DNA of 64,000 nt from Muricomes sp049840515 (GTDB lineage: Bacteria; Bacillota; Clostridia; Lachnospirales; Lachnospiraceae): NCBI GenBank assembly GCA_049840515.1, contig JASGKW010000011.1:124001-188000 (forward strand), read 5' to 3'. The notes beneath the pieces are model-generated. The model ran no database searches. It worked only from the letters and a program-made list of their open reading frames with translations, and had not been told where the DNA came from. A program made the translations under genes and the position numbers. Position 1 is the stretch's first letter; every line of letters starts with the position of its first letter. Of the stretch, positions 1 through 10,185 are shown in pieces.

Positions 1-1
1 C

Positions 2-1003
2 GTATATAATCACTATAAACGGATTATGGCAGAACAGGATTTGGGAGTGGAGCTGCAGAAGAGTAACATACTGATGCTGGGACCTACCGGCTGTGGTAAG
101 ACATTGCTCGCTCAGACACTGGCAAAAGTCCTGAATGTGCCGTTTGCGATTGCAGATGCCACAGCACTGACAGAAGCCGGTTATGTGGGTGAGGATGTGG
201 AAAATATTCTCCTGAAAGTTATTCAGGCTGCGGATGGTGATATTGAACGTGCAGAGCATGGCATCATATATATTGATGAGATTGATAAGATTACAAGAAA
301 ATCAGAGAACCCTTCCATTACCCGCGATGTATCAGGTGAAGGTGTGCAGCAGGCTCTGCTGAAAATTGTAGAAGGTACAGTTGCATCTGTTCCCCCGCAG
401 GGCGGCAGAAAGCATCCTCATCAGGAGTTGATACAGATTGACACCACAAATATCCTGTTTATATGCGGAGGTGCTTTTGAAGGAATTGATAAGCTGATTG
501 AGACACGTCTGGATAAGAAATCCATTGGATTTAATGCGGAGGTTGCCTCTAAGAGTGAGCGGAATGTGGATGAACTTCTCCACCAGGCTCTCCCTCAGGA
601 TTTGGTAAAGTTTGGTCTTATACCAGAGCTGGTGGGACGTCTGCCGGTTACTGTTTCTCTGGATATGCTGGATAAGGAAGCATTAATCAGAATCCTGACA
701 GAGCCAAAGAGCGCCATTGTCAAACAGTACCAGAAGCTGCTGGAGCTGGACGGAGTGAGGCTGGATTTTGATAAGGATGCCCTCTATGCAATCGCAGAGA
801 CATCTCTTGCCAGAAAGACCGGGGCGAGAGGCTTGCGGGCGATTATGGAAACAATCATGATGGATACTATGTTTAAGGTTCCGTCTGATGATACAATCAA
901 AGGATGCCGGATAACAAAAGAAGTGGTAAAAGGAACAGGAGAACCCATGTATGAACGTGATGGGGAAGAACGCAAATCATTTCTGACATCAGAGAGTGCA
1001 TAA
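2..1003 (+). CDS. clpX: ATP-dependent Clp protease ATP-binding subunit ClpX (5' truncated)
   Basis: ClpX unfolds tagged proteins and feeds them to the ClpP peptidase in the cytoplasm. The window opens inside the gene: the frame is open from base 2 and reads VYNHYKRI before the first visible Met, so the zinc-binding N-terminal domain lies upstream. The 333 visible residues hold the whole AAA+ module: Walker A GPTGCGKT, Walker B IIYIDEIDK, the GGRKHPHQE pore-loop region, the sensor-1 segment ILFICGGAF and the C-terminal small domain with KTGARGLR. It is followed by a terminator and then lon, so two ATP-dependent proteolysis genes are neighbours. Identification is firm; only the 5' end is missing. 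Confidence 0.97.
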   Translation, partial: VYNHYKRIMAEQDLGVELQKSNILMLGPTGCGKTLLAQTLAKVLNVPFAIADATALTEAGYVGEDVENILLKVIQAADGDIERAEHGIIYIDEIDKITRKSENPSITRDVSGEGVQQALLKIVEGTVASVPPQGGRKHPHQELIQIDTTNILFICGGAFEGIDKLIETRLDKKSIGFNAEVASKSERNVDELLHQALPQDLVKFGLIPELVGRLPVTVSLDMLDKEALIRILTEPKSAIVKQYQKLLELDGVRLDFDKDALYAIAETSLARKTGARGLRAIMETIMMDTMFKVPSDDTIKGCRITKEVVKGTGEPMYERDGEERKSFLTSESA

Positions 1004-1010
1004 AAAGTTT

Positions 1011-1049
1011 GGGCGGGTGCAATGGTAGAACCATGTATCCGCCCTTTTA
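1011..1049 (+). terminator. Rho-independent terminator after clpX
   Basis: A GGGCGG...CCGCCC stem with a second inner pairing ATGGT/ACCAT is followed by TTTT. It lies 8 bases after the clpX stop and separates clpX from lon. Confidence 0.8.
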
Positions 1050-1114
1050 TGTCATGTAGGAAAGTTCGCCGAACTTGTCCATTTTGTTATAAACACAATT
1101 AGAAGGAGAACATT

Positions 1115-3439
1115 ATGAAAAGTGAGACGCAGAGTCTTCCTATGGTAGCTCTCAGAGGCATGACAATCATGCCTGGAACGGTTGTTCATTTTGATGTGAG
1201 CCGCCAGCAATCCATAACAGCGGTTCAGGAAGCTATGGTGGAGAATCAAAAGATTTTCGTGATAACTCAGAGAGATACAGAGATAGAGAAGCCCAAACAG
1301 CAGGATTTGTTTGAGGTAGGAACCATCGGCACAATTAAGCAGATTATTAAACTTCCCCGGCAGATAGTGCGGGTCCTCGTGGAAGGTGAGACGAGAGGAA
1401 TACTTGACAAGATTGAGTATGAGGAGCCATACCTGCGCGCCGGAGTGGAGATTGTCGATGATGAGGATACTACTGTTTTAGATGATTTAAATGAAAAGGC
1501 CATGGAGCGAAGTCTGAAAGATATGTTTATAGATTTTGCTGCTAAAAATGGAAAATTGTCAAAAGAGGCAGTTGCTCAGATTTTGGAAGCTAAAGGCTTA
1601 AAAAATCTGGTGGATGAAATTGCTGCAAATATACCTTTATTTTATACAGACTTACAGGAGATTTTAAATGAGACGGATTTCTGGAAGAGATATGAAGTGT
1701 TGTCCTTTAAGCTGGTGAATGAAGTTCAGATTATGGATATCAAAGAAGAAATTCAGTTGAAAGTAAAGGAACGGGTGGATAAGCACCAAAAAGAATATAT
1801 TCTCAGAGAGCAGTTAAAACTAATCAGGGAAGAGCTGGGAGATGACACTACAATGTCCGATGCGGATGAATTCGTGAAAGCTGCAAAGGCATTGAAAGCG
1901 CCAAAAGAAGTGAGAGAGAAGCTGATGAAGGAAATCAGCAGATTTAAAAGCTCACCGGGCAGTCAGGCTGAGAGCGGGGTAATCCGCACTTATATTGAAA
2001 CTCTTTTAGAAATGCCGTGGAATAAAACGGTGAAAGACAGCGGTGACATTGAATATGCACAGAAGATTCTGGATGAGGACCACTACGGTCTGGAGCAGGT
2101 GAAAGACAGAGTGCTGGAATTTCTGGCAGTCCGTTCCCTGACGAAAAAGGGAGGAAGTCCTATTTTGTGCCTTTCAGGGCCTCCGGGAACAGGTAAGACA
2201 TCGATTGCCAAATCCCTTGCGAGGGCACTGAAAAAGCCCTATGTGAGAATTTCTCTCGGAGGAGTCCGGGATGAAGCCGAAATCCGGGGGCACAGAAAAA
2301 CCTATGTTGGGGCTATGCCGGGAAGGATTGCAAATGCCATGAAAACGGCAGGGGTGAAAAATCCGGTCATCCTCCTGGATGAGATTGACAAGGTAAGCAC
2401 AGACTATAAGGGGGATACATTTTCCGCACTTTTGGAGGTGCTGGACAGTGAGCAGAACAGCAAGTTCCGGGATCATTATCTGGAGCTGCCTCTGGATTTG
2501 TCAGAGGTTCTGTTTATCACGACAGCCAACACACTTCAGACAATACCGAGACCTCTTCTGGACCGTATGGAAATTATTGAGGTCAGCAGTTATACTGAAA
2601 ATGAAAAATTTCATATTGCTGTGGAACACCTGATACCAAAACAGATTGAAAAGCATGGTTTAAAAGAGGAGCAGTTATCTTTTAGTAAACAGGCAATCTG
2701 GAAGATAGCACGAAATTATACGAAAGAAGCGGGTGTCCGTCAATTGGAGAGAAAAGTTGGGGATATTTGCAGAAAAGCGGCAAAAGAAATACTGACAACC
2801 GATAAAAAGAGGGTTATAATAACGGAAAAGAACATCCATAAATATCTGGGGAAAGAAAAGTTTACCTATCAGATGGCGAACACTTCCGATGAAGTCGGCA
2901 TTGTGCGCGGACTTGCATGGACCAGTGTTGGAGGAGATACGTTGCAGATTGAGGTGAACATCATGCCTGGCAAAGGCGAGCTTATGCTCACAGGTCAGCT
3001 CGGCGATGTGATGAAAGAGTCTGCCAGGACGGGAATCAGTTATATACGTTCTGTGAGCGGAGCATATGAGATTGCAGAGGATTTCTTTGAAAAACATGAT
3101 ATCCATGTACATATACCAGAGGGAGCTGTGCCCAAGGATGGTCCTTCCGCAGGTATCACTATGGCAACGGCTATGCTGTCTGCCATAACAGGCCGCAAAG
3201 TCAGGGCGGACCTGGCAATGACAGGTGAAGTCACTCTGAGAGGAAGGGTACTCCCCATTGGCGGGCTGAAGGAAAAGCTGCTTGCTGCAAAAAATGCAGG
3301 TATTAAGACGGTGATAATTCCCAAGAAGAATCAGGTAGATGTGGAGGAATTGTCCTCTGAAATCACAAAGGGGCTGGAAATTCTTCCTGTGGAAAGTATG
3401 GATGGAGTATTGAAGACAGCACTTGTAACTGGAGCATAG
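1115..3439 (+). CDS. lon: ATP-dependent protease Lon (LonA type)
   Basis: Lon degrades misfolded and short-lived regulatory proteins in the cytoplasm. The 774-residue protein has the usual LonA order: N-terminal substrate-binding domain (about 1-200), coiled-coil linker, AAA+ domain with Walker A GPPGTGKT near residue 354 and Walker B ILLDEIDK near 418, and a C-terminal Ser-Lys peptidase domain with the catalytic serine in PKDGPSAG near 676. The paired lysine is in the GGLKEKLLAAK segment. The length is normal for the family. The ATG follows AGAAGGAG at good spacing. engB starts 26 bases downstream, so lon, engB and the permease probably form an operon. Confidence 0.97.
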   Translation: MKSETQSLPMVALRGMTIMPGTVVHFDVSRQQSITAVQEAMVENQKIFVITQRDTEIEKPKQQDLFEVGTIGTIKQIIKLPRQIVRVLVEGETRGILDKIEYEEPYLRAGVEIVDDEDTTVLDDLNEKAMERSLKDMFIDFAAKNGKLSKEAVAQILEAKGLKNLVDEIAANIPLFYTDLQEILNETDFWKRYEVLSFKLVNEVQIMDIKEEIQLKVKERVDKHQKEYILREQLKLIREELGDDTTMSDADEFVKAAKALKAPKEVREKLMKEISRFKSSPGSQAESGVIRTYIETLLEMPWNKTVKDSGDIEYAQKILDEDHYGLEQVKDRVLEFLAVRSLTKKGGSPILCLSGPPGTGKTSIAKSLARALKKPYVRISLGGVRDEAEIRGHRKTYVGAMPGRIANAMKTAGVKNPVILLDEIDKVSTDYKGDTFSALLEVLDSEQNSKFRDHYLELPLDLSEVLFITTANTLQTIPRPLLDRMEIIEVSSYTENEKFHIAVEHLIPKQIEKHGLKEEQLSFSKQAIWKIARNYTKEAGVRQLERKVGDICRKAAKEILTTDKKRVIITEKNIHKYLGKEKFTYQMANTSDEVGIVRGLAWTSVGGDTLQIEVNIMPGKGELMLTGQLGDVMKESARTGISYIRSVSGAYEIAEDFFEKHDIHVHIPEGAVPKDGPSAGITMATAMLSAITGRKVRADLAMTGEVTLRGRVLPIGGLKEKLLAAKNAGIKTVIIPKKNQVDVEELSSEITKGLEILPVESMDGVLKTALVTGA

Positions 3440-3465
3440 ACAAAGAAGATTAAGCGGGAGGATAT

Positions 3466-4068
3466 ATGATAATTAAAAATATTAACTTAGAGACAGTGTG
3501 CGGAATTACAAGCGTACTCCCAGATAATGATAAACCAGAAATAGCATTTGCGGGCAAATCAAATGTGGGAAAGTCCTCTTTGATCAATGCCCTTATGAAT
3601 CGGAAATCCTATGCCAGGATTTCCGCAACACCTGGAAAGACTCAGACAATCAATTTTTATAACATCAATGATGAAATGTATCTTGTAGACCTCCCGGGCT
3701 ATGGCTATGCTAAAGTTTCTGAGAAAGAAAAAGCCCAGTGGGGAAAGCTGGTGGAACGCTATTTACATGGTTCCGCTCAGCTCAAGGCCATATTTCTTCT
3801 GATTGATATCAGACATGACCCCTCTGCCAATGACAAGATGATGTACAAATGGATTGTGGAGCAGGGCTTTAAGCCGATTATCATAGCTACGAAACTGGAC
3901 AAGCTGAAGCGGAGCCAGATACAAAAGCATGTCAAGATGGTCAGAGAAGGTCTGGAACTTGAAAAAGATTCGATGATTATTCCTTTTTCTTCGGTGACAA
4001 AACAGGGAAGAGATGAAATATGGGAATTTGTAGAAACACATTGCTTGGACAGGGCGGAGGTGGAGTAA
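3466..4068 (+). CDS. ysxC: Ribosome biogenesis GTP-binding protein EngB/YsxC
   Basis: EngB is a small TRAFAC-class GTPase needed for assembly of the large ribosomal subunit. The 200 residues show G1 GKSNVGKSSL near the N terminus, the EngB-specific G2 stretch ATPGKTQTINF, G3 DLPGYGYAKV and G4 ATKLDK. The ATG is preceded by GGGAGGATAT. The gene follows lon, an arrangement known from many Bacillota (lon-ysxC). The next gene begins two bases after its stop, which suggests coupled translation. Confidence 0.97.
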   Translation: MIIKNINLETVCGITSVLPDNDKPEIAFAGKSNVGKSSLINALMNRKSYARISATPGKTQTINFYNINDEMYLVDLPGYGYAKVSEKEKAQWGKLVERYLHGSAQLKAIFLLIDIRHDPSANDKMMYKWIVEQGFKPIIIATKLDKLKRSQIQKHVKMVREGLELEKDSMIIPFSSVTKQGRDEIWEFVETHCLDRAEVE

Positions 4069-4070
4069 GG

Positions 4071-5204
4071 ATGAAAAATGGGCGGCCTTACTGGCAGATT
4101 GTAGTAAGTCTTATTTTTAGCCTGGCGGCAACAGCGGCTTTTATCATTATAGGAATAAAGGCCCTTGGTTTTTTGATGCCCTTTGTAATCGGATGGATTA
4201 TATCCGCAATTGCCACCCCTGTAGTAAACTGGCTGGAAAAACGATTAAAGATTGTAAAAAAACTTGGCTCAGCGCTTATTGTAGTCGTGGTACTGGCTCT
4301 GATTGTGCTGCTGATTTATTTTGCCGTCAGCAGAATTATTGCCGAGATAGGGGACCTGGTGGAGAATTTCCCTTCATTGTATGCTCAGCTTGAAGTTGGA
4401 TTGAGGCAGATAGGAGATACCATGTCAGTTGTCTTTTTAAAGCTGCCTGAGGGGGTGCAGAGCGGCTGGAATACAGTGGTGGCGAACCTGGATCAGTCCA
4501 TGGGAGAACTGGTGGCTAAAATGAGCCGCCCCACAGTGACTGCTGCGGGAAACTTTGCAAAGAGCCTGCCCTCGTACCTGATTTCCTTTATCGTGGTCAT
4601 GATGTCCGCCTATTTCTTTACTGTACAGAGAGATGAAGTTATACTGTGGGTAAAGAAGGTCTCTCCCCCATCTGTGGAAAAAAGAATGGACCTGGTGATG
4701 GATAATTTGAAATATGCGGTGGGCGGATACTTCAAGGCACAGTTTAAAATTATGGCGGTGGTATTTGTCATTTTGGTTATCGGTTTTGCGGTGCTCGGTG
4801 TCCATTATTCCGTATTGATTGCATTTTTAATTGCGTTTCTGGATTTTCTGCCGTTCTTTGGAACCGGAACTGCGCTCATGCCGTGGGCTCTTTACTGTGG
4901 GCTCATGGGGGATTACAAAATGACGGCGGCTCTTGTGATTATCTACATTGTGACCCAGCTGGTGCGCCACCTGCTTCAGCCAAAACTGGTCGCGGACAGT
5001 ATGGGAATGAATCCCCTGGTCACTCTGCTTTTGCTTTATGTGGGTTACAAATGGAGCGGCGTGCTCGGAATGATTCTGGCCGTGCCGATAGGTTTAGTGG
5101 TGATTAATATGGTTCGCGCCGGAGCTTTTGATTATATCCTGGATGACATACGGCTTCTGGTAGACGGAATTCTTGGATTAAGGGAAAAACAAGATAAAAA
5201 ATGA
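4071..5204 (+). CDS. AI-2E family transporter (YtvI-like permease)
   Basis: A 377-residue integral membrane protein with about eight hydrophobic segments. It matches the AI-2E/PerM/UPF0118 family: an N-terminal pair of helices, an amphipathic middle part, then the conserved C-terminal helices with FLIAFLDFLPFFGTGTALMPW and the HLLQPKLVADSMGMNPLVTL region. Family members have been linked to autoinducer-2 or Na+/H+ transport, but the substrate here cannot be read from sequence. I place the start at 4071, not at the ATG at 4020 inside engB, because GGCGGAGGTGGAG sits just upstream of 4071 and the protein then begins with a normal short cytosolic lead. It is the last gene before a strong terminator. 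Confidence 0.85.
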   Translation: MKNGRPYWQIVVSLIFSLAATAAFIIIGIKALGFLMPFVIGWIISAIATPVVNWLEKRLKIVKKLGSALIVVVVLALIVLLIYFAVSRIIAEIGDLVENFPSLYAQLEVGLRQIGDTMSVVFLKLPEGVQSGWNTVVANLDQSMGELVAKMSRPTVTAAGNFAKSLPSYLISFIVVMMSAYFFTVQRDEVILWVKKVSPPSVEKRMDLVMDNLKYAVGGYFKAQFKIMAVVFVILVIGFAVLGVHYSVLIAFLIAFLDFLPFFGTGTALMPWALYCGLMGDYKMTAALVIIYIVTQLVRHLLQPKLVADSMGMNPLVTLLLLYVGYKWSGVLGMILAVPIGLVVINMVRAGAFDYILDDIRLLVDGILGLREKQDKK

Positions 5205-5239
5205 GAGGATGCCCCCTTGAGGGGCTCCTCTCATTTTTT
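5196..5239. terminator. Bidirectional terminator between permease gene and uvrA
   Basis: ATGAGAGGA pairs with TCCTCTCAT, with an inner GCCCC/GGGGC helix. The stem is flanked by an A-run on the left and a T-run on the right, so it can end transcription from both converging genes. Confidence 0.88.
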
Positions 5240-5251
5240 ACTGCTGTTTTG

Positions 5252-8104
5252 TTATGCTTTGCTTTTCCGCAGAGCTGTGTCAATGTATTTTCCGGTATAA
5301 GACTTTGGATTTTTGGCGACTTCTTCGGGAGTTCCGACAGCCACAATATTTCCGCCTTTGTCCCCGCCCTCAGGACCGATGTCAATGATATAGTCTGCCG
5401 TTTTTATGACATCCAGATTGTGCTCAATGACAAGGACAGTATTGCCGTCCCCTGAAAGACGCCGCAGAATCTCTGTGAGCTTGTGGACATCTGCAAAGTG
5501 AAGTCCTGTAGTAGGTTCATCTAAAATATAAACGGTCTTTCCTGTACTTCGTTTGCTCAGCTCTGACGCCAGTTTGATTCTCTGGGCCTCACCGCCGGAA
5601 AGCTCTGTGGAGGGCTGGCCGAGGCGGATGTAGGACAGTCCCACATCATTTAAAGTTTCCATTTTCCGCCGGATGCTGGGCACATGTTCAAAAAAGTGCA
5701 GGGCTTCTTCCACGGTCATATTCAGAATATCATAAATATTTTTCCCCTTATATTTGACTTCTAAAGTTTCTCTGTTGTAGCGCTTTCCGCCGCAGACCTC
5801 ACAGGGAACATATACATCGGGCAGGAAATGCATCTCAATCTTCAGGATTCCATCACCGCTGCAGGCTTCGCAGCGTCCGCCTTTTACGTTAAAGCTGAAC
5901 CGGCCTTTCTTGTAGCCCCTGGATTTTGCATCGGGAGTTGCGGCAAACAGGTCACGGATTAAATCGAACACGCCTGTGTAGGTTGCCGGGTTGGAGCGGG
6001 GTGTCCGTCCGATGGGTGACTGGTCTATCGCGATGACTTTGTCTAACTGATCTAATCCTTCCATTTTTTTATGTTTTCCCGGGATGGTTCGTGCCCGGTT
6101 CAATTCTTTTGCCAGTTTTTTATATAGAATTTCATTTACAAGGGAGCTCTTTCCTGAGCCGGATACCCCCGTGACGCAGGTCATAATGCCCAGAGGGATA
6201 TCCACATTCACATTTTTAAGATTGTTTTCACTGGCTCCGATTACCTTGAGAAAGCCAGTTGGACTCTCTCTTTTTTCAGGAACCGGAATTTGAATCTTAC
6301 CGCTCAAATAGGCTCCTGTGATAGATTTTTTGTTCTTCATAATTTCCTGGGCAGTACCTATGGCGACGACTTCACCGCCGTATTCACCGGCACCCGGGCC
6401 AATATCGACCACACAGTCCGCGGCCAGCATGGTATCTTCGTCATGCTCCACCACGATAAGTGAGTTTCCAAGGTCGCGGAGATGCTTTAATGTGACGAGA
6501 AGCTTATCATTATCCCTCTGATGCAGGCCGATACTGGGTTCGTCCAGAATATATGCAACTCCCACAAGCCCTGAGCCAATCTGGGTAGCCAGCCGGATTC
6601 GCTGTGCCTCTCCCCCGGACAGGGAAGCGGCGGCTCTTGACAGGGTGAGATAATCCAGGCCCACATCCATGAGGAACTGAATGCGCGCTGTGACCTCTTT
6701 CAGAATCTGTCCGCCTATCATTTTTTGTGTCTCCGTCAATTGAAGCTCATTCAGGAACTTCTGAAACTTTTCAATGGACATAGCTGTAGACTCTGATATA
6801 TTCTTGTCGCCCACAGTGACAGCAAGTGCGCTCTTTTTCAGGCGCTGTCCCTTGCATTCAGGGCAGGGAGTGATATTCATAAAACTCTCATATTCTGTTT
6901 TCATAGTCTCAGAACCAGTCTCACGGTATCGGCGCTCCACATTTCTAACCAGACCCTCAAATGCAACATCGTAGACACCTTCCCCGCGCTGCCCTTTATA
7001 GTAAACTTTCACAGGCTTTCCGTTTGTGCCATGAATAATGATATCATGTATTTGGGGGGGATACTGCTCAAAAGGAGTATCCAGATCAAAATGGTATTCC
7101 TGGCACAGTGCATCCAGAATTGCTCTTGTAAAGCTGGATTTATCTGTACAGGACTGCCATCCTGTCACCACAATTGCACCCTGCCCGATGCTGAGGGACG
7201 GATCTGGTATCATGAGTTCTTCGGAAAATTCCATCTTATAGCCAAGTCCGAAACACTCAGGGCATGCGCCAAATGGATTGTTGAAGGAAAAGTTTCTGGG
7301 TTCAATCTCTTCAATGCTGATGCCGCAGTCGGGGCATGAAAAAGTCTGGCTGAAATTCATTGGTTCTCCGCCGATAATATCCACAATAAGCAAGCCCTCC
7401 GCTAAAGAGAGTACACTTTCTACAGAATCTGTCAGACGTTTCTCGATTCCGGATTTTACCACAAGGCGGTCCACAATGATTTCGATATTGTGTTTGATAT
7501 TCTTTTCTAAGGTGATTTCTTCAGACAGCTCATATAGATTGCCGTCAATTCGTACTCTTACATATCCGCTCCGCTTTGCCTTCTCCAGCAACTTGGCGTG
7601 AGTTCCTTTTCTTCCTCTGACAACAGGAGCCAGAAGCTGAATCTTAGTGCCCTCCGGCAGATTCATCACCTGATCAACCATCTGGTCCACAGTCTGCTTC
7701 ATAATCTCTTTTCCGCAGTTGGGGCAGTGGGGGATTCCAATGCGCGCATAGAGGAGGCGGAGATAGTCATAAATTTCCGTCACTGTCCCCACGGTAGACC
7801 GGGGGTTGTGGTTGGTAGATTTCTGGTCGATGGAAATTGCGGGGGAGAGCCCCTCGATGCTCTCCACGTTAGGTTTTTCCATCTGTCCCAGGAATTGTCT
7901 AGCGTAGGAGGAGAGAGATTCCATATATCGTCTTTGTCCCTCGGCATAAATTGTATCAAATGCGAGAGAAGACTTTCCGGAACCGCTTAAGCCTGTCAAT
8001 ACAACAAGCTCATTTCTGGGAATATCTAAGTCAATATTTTTTAAGTTATTTTCATTTGCGCCCCGTATTTTAATGTACGATCTGGCGTCCATCTTTTTTG
8101 CCAT
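5252..8104 (-). CDS. uvrA: Excinuclease ABC subunit A (UvrA)
   Basis: UvrA is the damage-sensing ATPase dimer of nucleotide excision repair and loads UvrB. The 950 residues contain two ABC ATPase halves: Walker A GLSGSGKSSL near residue 35 and GVSGSGKSSL in the second half, two LSGGEAQRI signatures, and the Walker B/D-loop sequences ILDEPSIGLHQRD and ILDEPTTGLH. The zinc-binding cysteine pairs are present (CPDCG with CPECFG, CEACSGDG with CEVCGG). The length is typical. An AGGAAGGAA site precedes the ATG. The gene lies 59 bases downstream of uvrB on the same strand, so a uvrBA operon is likely. Confidence 0.97.
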   Translation of the reverse strand: MAKKMDARSYIKIRGANENNLKNIDLDIPRNELVVLTGLSGSGKSSLAFDTIYAEGQRRYMESLSSYARQFLGQMEKPNVESIEGLSPAISIDQKSTNHNPRSTVGTVTEIYDYLRLLYARIGIPHCPNCGKEIMKQTVDQMVDQVMNLPEGTKIQLLAPVVRGRKGTHAKLLEKAKRSGYVRVRIDGNLYELSEEITLEKNIKHNIEIIVDRLVVKSGIEKRLTDSVESVLSLAEGLLIVDIIGGEPMNFSQTFSCPDCGISIEEIEPRNFSFNNPFGACPECFGLGYKMEFSEELMIPDPSLSIGQGAIVVTGWQSCTDKSSFTRAILDALCQEYHFDLDTPFEQYPPQIHDIIIHGTNGKPVKVYYKGQRGEGVYDVAFEGLVRNVERRYRETGSETMKTEYESFMNITPCPECKGQRLKKSALAVTVGDKNISESTAMSIEKFQKFLNELQLTETQKMIGGQILKEVTARIQFLMDVGLDYLTLSRAAASLSGGEAQRIRLATQIGSGLVGVAYILDEPSIGLHQRDNDKLLVTLKHLRDLGNSLIVVEHDEDTMLAADCVVDIGPGAGEYGGEVVAIGTAQEIMKNKKSITGAYLSGKIQIPVPEKRESPTGFLKVIGASENNLKNVNVDIPLGIMTCVTGVSGSGKSSLVNEILYKKLAKELNRARTIPGKHKKMEGLDQLDKVIAIDQSPIGRTPRSNPATYTGVFDLIRDLFAATPDAKSRGYKKGRFSFNVKGGRCEACSGDGILKIEMHFLPDVYVPCEVCGGKRYNRETLEVKYKGKNIYDILNMTVEEALHFFEHVPSIRRKMETLNDVGLSYIRLGQPSTELSGGEAQRIKLASELSKRSTGKTVYILDEPTTGLHFADVHKLTEILRRLSGDGNTVLVIEHNLDVIKTADYIIDIGPEGGDKGGNIVAVGTPEEVAKNPKSYTGKYIDTALRKSKA

Positions 8105-8163
8105 TTCTGTTCCTTCCTGTTTCTTTCCAGCTTTAGCTGTAGTTTAGCGGCAATGATTTTAAA

Positions 8164-10152
8164 CTAGCCGTCCAAATCATTTAAAGTTTTCTTTAATTCT
8201 ATCAGTTTATCTCTGAGCTCTGCAGCGGATTCAAAGTCCAGTTCCGCCGCCGCTTTCTTCATTTGTTTTGACAAATCAGCTATCAGTTTTTCCAGTTCTT
8301 TCTTGCTCATGGATTCTGGGTCTTTCTCCATCTGCAGTTCGCTCGCAGCTACCTTTTTGGAGATGCTGATTAAATCCCGGACAGCCTTCCGTATTGTCTG
8401 AGGCGTAATGCCGTGTTCCTCGTTGTACTTCATCTGAATAGCGCGGCGCCTTTTTGTCTCATCCATAGCAATCTGCATGGAATCTGTGATCTTGTCCGCA
8501 TACATGATTACATGTCCCTCTGAATTTCTTGCCGCACGGCCGATTGTCTGAATCAGAGAGGTTGCTGAACGCAGAAAGCCTTCTTTATCTGCATCCAGAA
8601 TAGCCACCAGCGTAATCTCAGGGATATCCAGACCTTCACGCAGAAGGTTGATTCCCACAAGGACATCAAACACATCCAGACGCATATCGCGGATAATCTC
8701 GGTTCTCTCGAGAGTGTCCACATCAGAATGGAGATATCTTACCCGGATTCCCACCTCGCGCATATAGTCTGTCAAGTCTTCCGCCATACGTTTCGTCAGG
8801 GTGGTGACTAGAACTTTGTTTTTCTTTTTGATTTCCCGGTTTACTTCCCCAATCAAATCATCAATCTGACCTTCCACAGGCCGTACTTCCACTTGCGGGT
8901 CCAGAAGACCGGTGGGGCGGATGACCTGTTCGGCTCTCAGCAATTCGTGGGATTCCTCATATGCCCCGGGGGTTGCTGATACAAACAGGACCTGGTTTAT
9001 CTTACTTTCAAATTCTTCAAAGTTGAGCGGGCGGTTGTCCTTTGCGGATGGAAGACGAAATCCATATTCCACAAGGGTGGTTTTGCGTGACTGGTCACCG
9101 GAGTACATTCCGCCGATTTGGGGTACCGTTTTGTGGGACTCGTCGATCATGATGATAAAATCATCCGGGAAATAATCAATCAGAGTATAGGGCGGCTGTC
9201 CCGGTTTCAGGCCGGACAGGTGCCTTGAGTAGTTCTCGATTCCAGAGCAGAATCCTGTCTCCTTGAGCATTTCAATGTCAAAGTTGGTGCGCTCCGCAAT
9301 TCTCTGTGCCTCCAGAAGCTTGTCCTGACGCTTGAATTCTTTTACCCGTTCTTCCAGTTCCTGCTCAATGGCAGTGACAGCCCGGGCAATATTCTCTTTA
9401 TCTACTACATAGTGGGATGCGGGGAATATGGCTGTGTGTTTCAGCTCATCCTTGATTTCCCCGGTGAGAATATCAATCTCTGTAATCCGCTCAATCTCAT
9501 CCCCGAACCATTCTATGCGGATGGCTGTCTCGGCGGAGTTGGCAGGAATGACCTCCAGCACATCGCCCCGCACCCGGAAAGTTCCTCTGTGAAAGTCCAT
9601 CTCATTTCTGTTATACTGAATCTCAATCAGTTTTGCCATGATATCATCTCTGTCCCGAATCATGCCGGGGCGCAGTGAGACAACCATGTTCTGATAGTCC
9701 ATGGGACTTCCCAGACCATAAATACAGGAAACACTGGCTACAATAATAGCGTCCCGCCGTTCCGCCAGAGCCATGGTTGCAGACAGGCGCAGTTTGTCTA
9801 TCTCGTCGTTGATGGCGGAATCCTTGGCAATATAGGTATCAGAAGAAGGTACATACGCCTCCGGCTGGTAGTAATCATAATAACTGACAAAATATTCCAC
9901 AGCATTATTTGGAAAAAATTCTTTAAATTCTCCATATAATTGTGCGGCTAATGTTTTATTGTGGGCTATAATAAGTGTTGGCCTGTTCAGCTGGGCGATG
10001 ACATTGGCCATAGTGAACGTCTTGCCTGAGCCGGTAACACCCAGCAGGGTCTGACACTGGTTGCCCTCCTTAAAGCCCTCCACCAGCTCTGCGATCGCCT
10101 GGGGCTGATCTCCGGTGGGAGCATATTCCGATACTAATTCAAAATGCTTCAT
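8164..10152 (-). CDS. uvrB: Excinuclease ABC subunit B (UvrB)
   Basis: UvrB is the damage-verifying helicase-like subunit of nucleotide excision repair. The 662 residues show Walker A GVTGSGKT, the DNA-inserting beta-hairpin YYDYYQPEAYVP, the DESH box (MIDESHKT), helicase motif VI QTIGRAARN and a C-terminal UVR motif that binds UvrA/UvrC. I choose the ATG at 10152 rather than the one 18 bases upstream because GGAAGGAGGAACTTTC lies directly before it and the protein then begins MKHFELVSEY, as in other UvrB proteins. uvrA follows. A minus-strand TATAAT lies about 30 bases upstream. Confidence 0.97.
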   Translation of the reverse strand: MKHFELVSEYAPTGDQPQAIAELVEGFKEGNQCQTLLGVTGSGKTFTMANVIAQLNRPTLIIAHNKTLAAQLYGEFKEFFPNNAVEYFVSYYDYYQPEAYVPSSDTYIAKDSAINDEIDKLRLSATMALAERRDAIIVASVSCIYGLGSPMDYQNMVVSLRPGMIRDRDDIMAKLIEIQYNRNEMDFHRGTFRVRGDVLEVIPANSAETAIRIEWFGDEIERITEIDILTGEIKDELKHTAIFPASHYVVDKENIARAVTAIEQELEERVKEFKRQDKLLEAQRIAERTNFDIEMLKETGFCSGIENYSRHLSGLKPGQPPYTLIDYFPDDFIIMIDESHKTVPQIGGMYSGDQSRKTTLVEYGFRLPSAKDNRPLNFEEFESKINQVLFVSATPGAYEESHELLRAEQVIRPTGLLDPQVEVRPVEGQIDDLIGEVNREIKKKNKVLVTTLTKRMAEDLTDYMREVGIRVRYLHSDVDTLERTEIIRDMRLDVFDVLVGINLLREGLDIPEITLVAILDADKEGFLRSATSLIQTIGRAARNSEGHVIMYADKITDSMQIAMDETKRRRAIQMKYNEEHGITPQTIRKAVRDLISISKKVAASELQMEKDPESMSKKELEKLIADLSKQMKKAAAELDFESAAELRDKLIELKKTLNDLDG

Positions 10153-10179
10153 GAAAGTTCCTCCTTCCAAGATGAACTC

Positions 10180-10185
10180 ATTATA
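10180..10185 (-). promoter_or_regulatory. Candidate -10 box of the uvrBA promoter
   Basis: A perfect minus-strand TATAAT about 28 bases before the uvrB start. The best -35 at 17 bp is TGTACT, which is poor, so this is a weak call. Confidence 0.5.

Noticed and set aside
4020..4070. Upstream ATG for the AI-2E permease
   Set aside because: It lies inside engB and would add residues with no family match; the ribosome site favours 4071.
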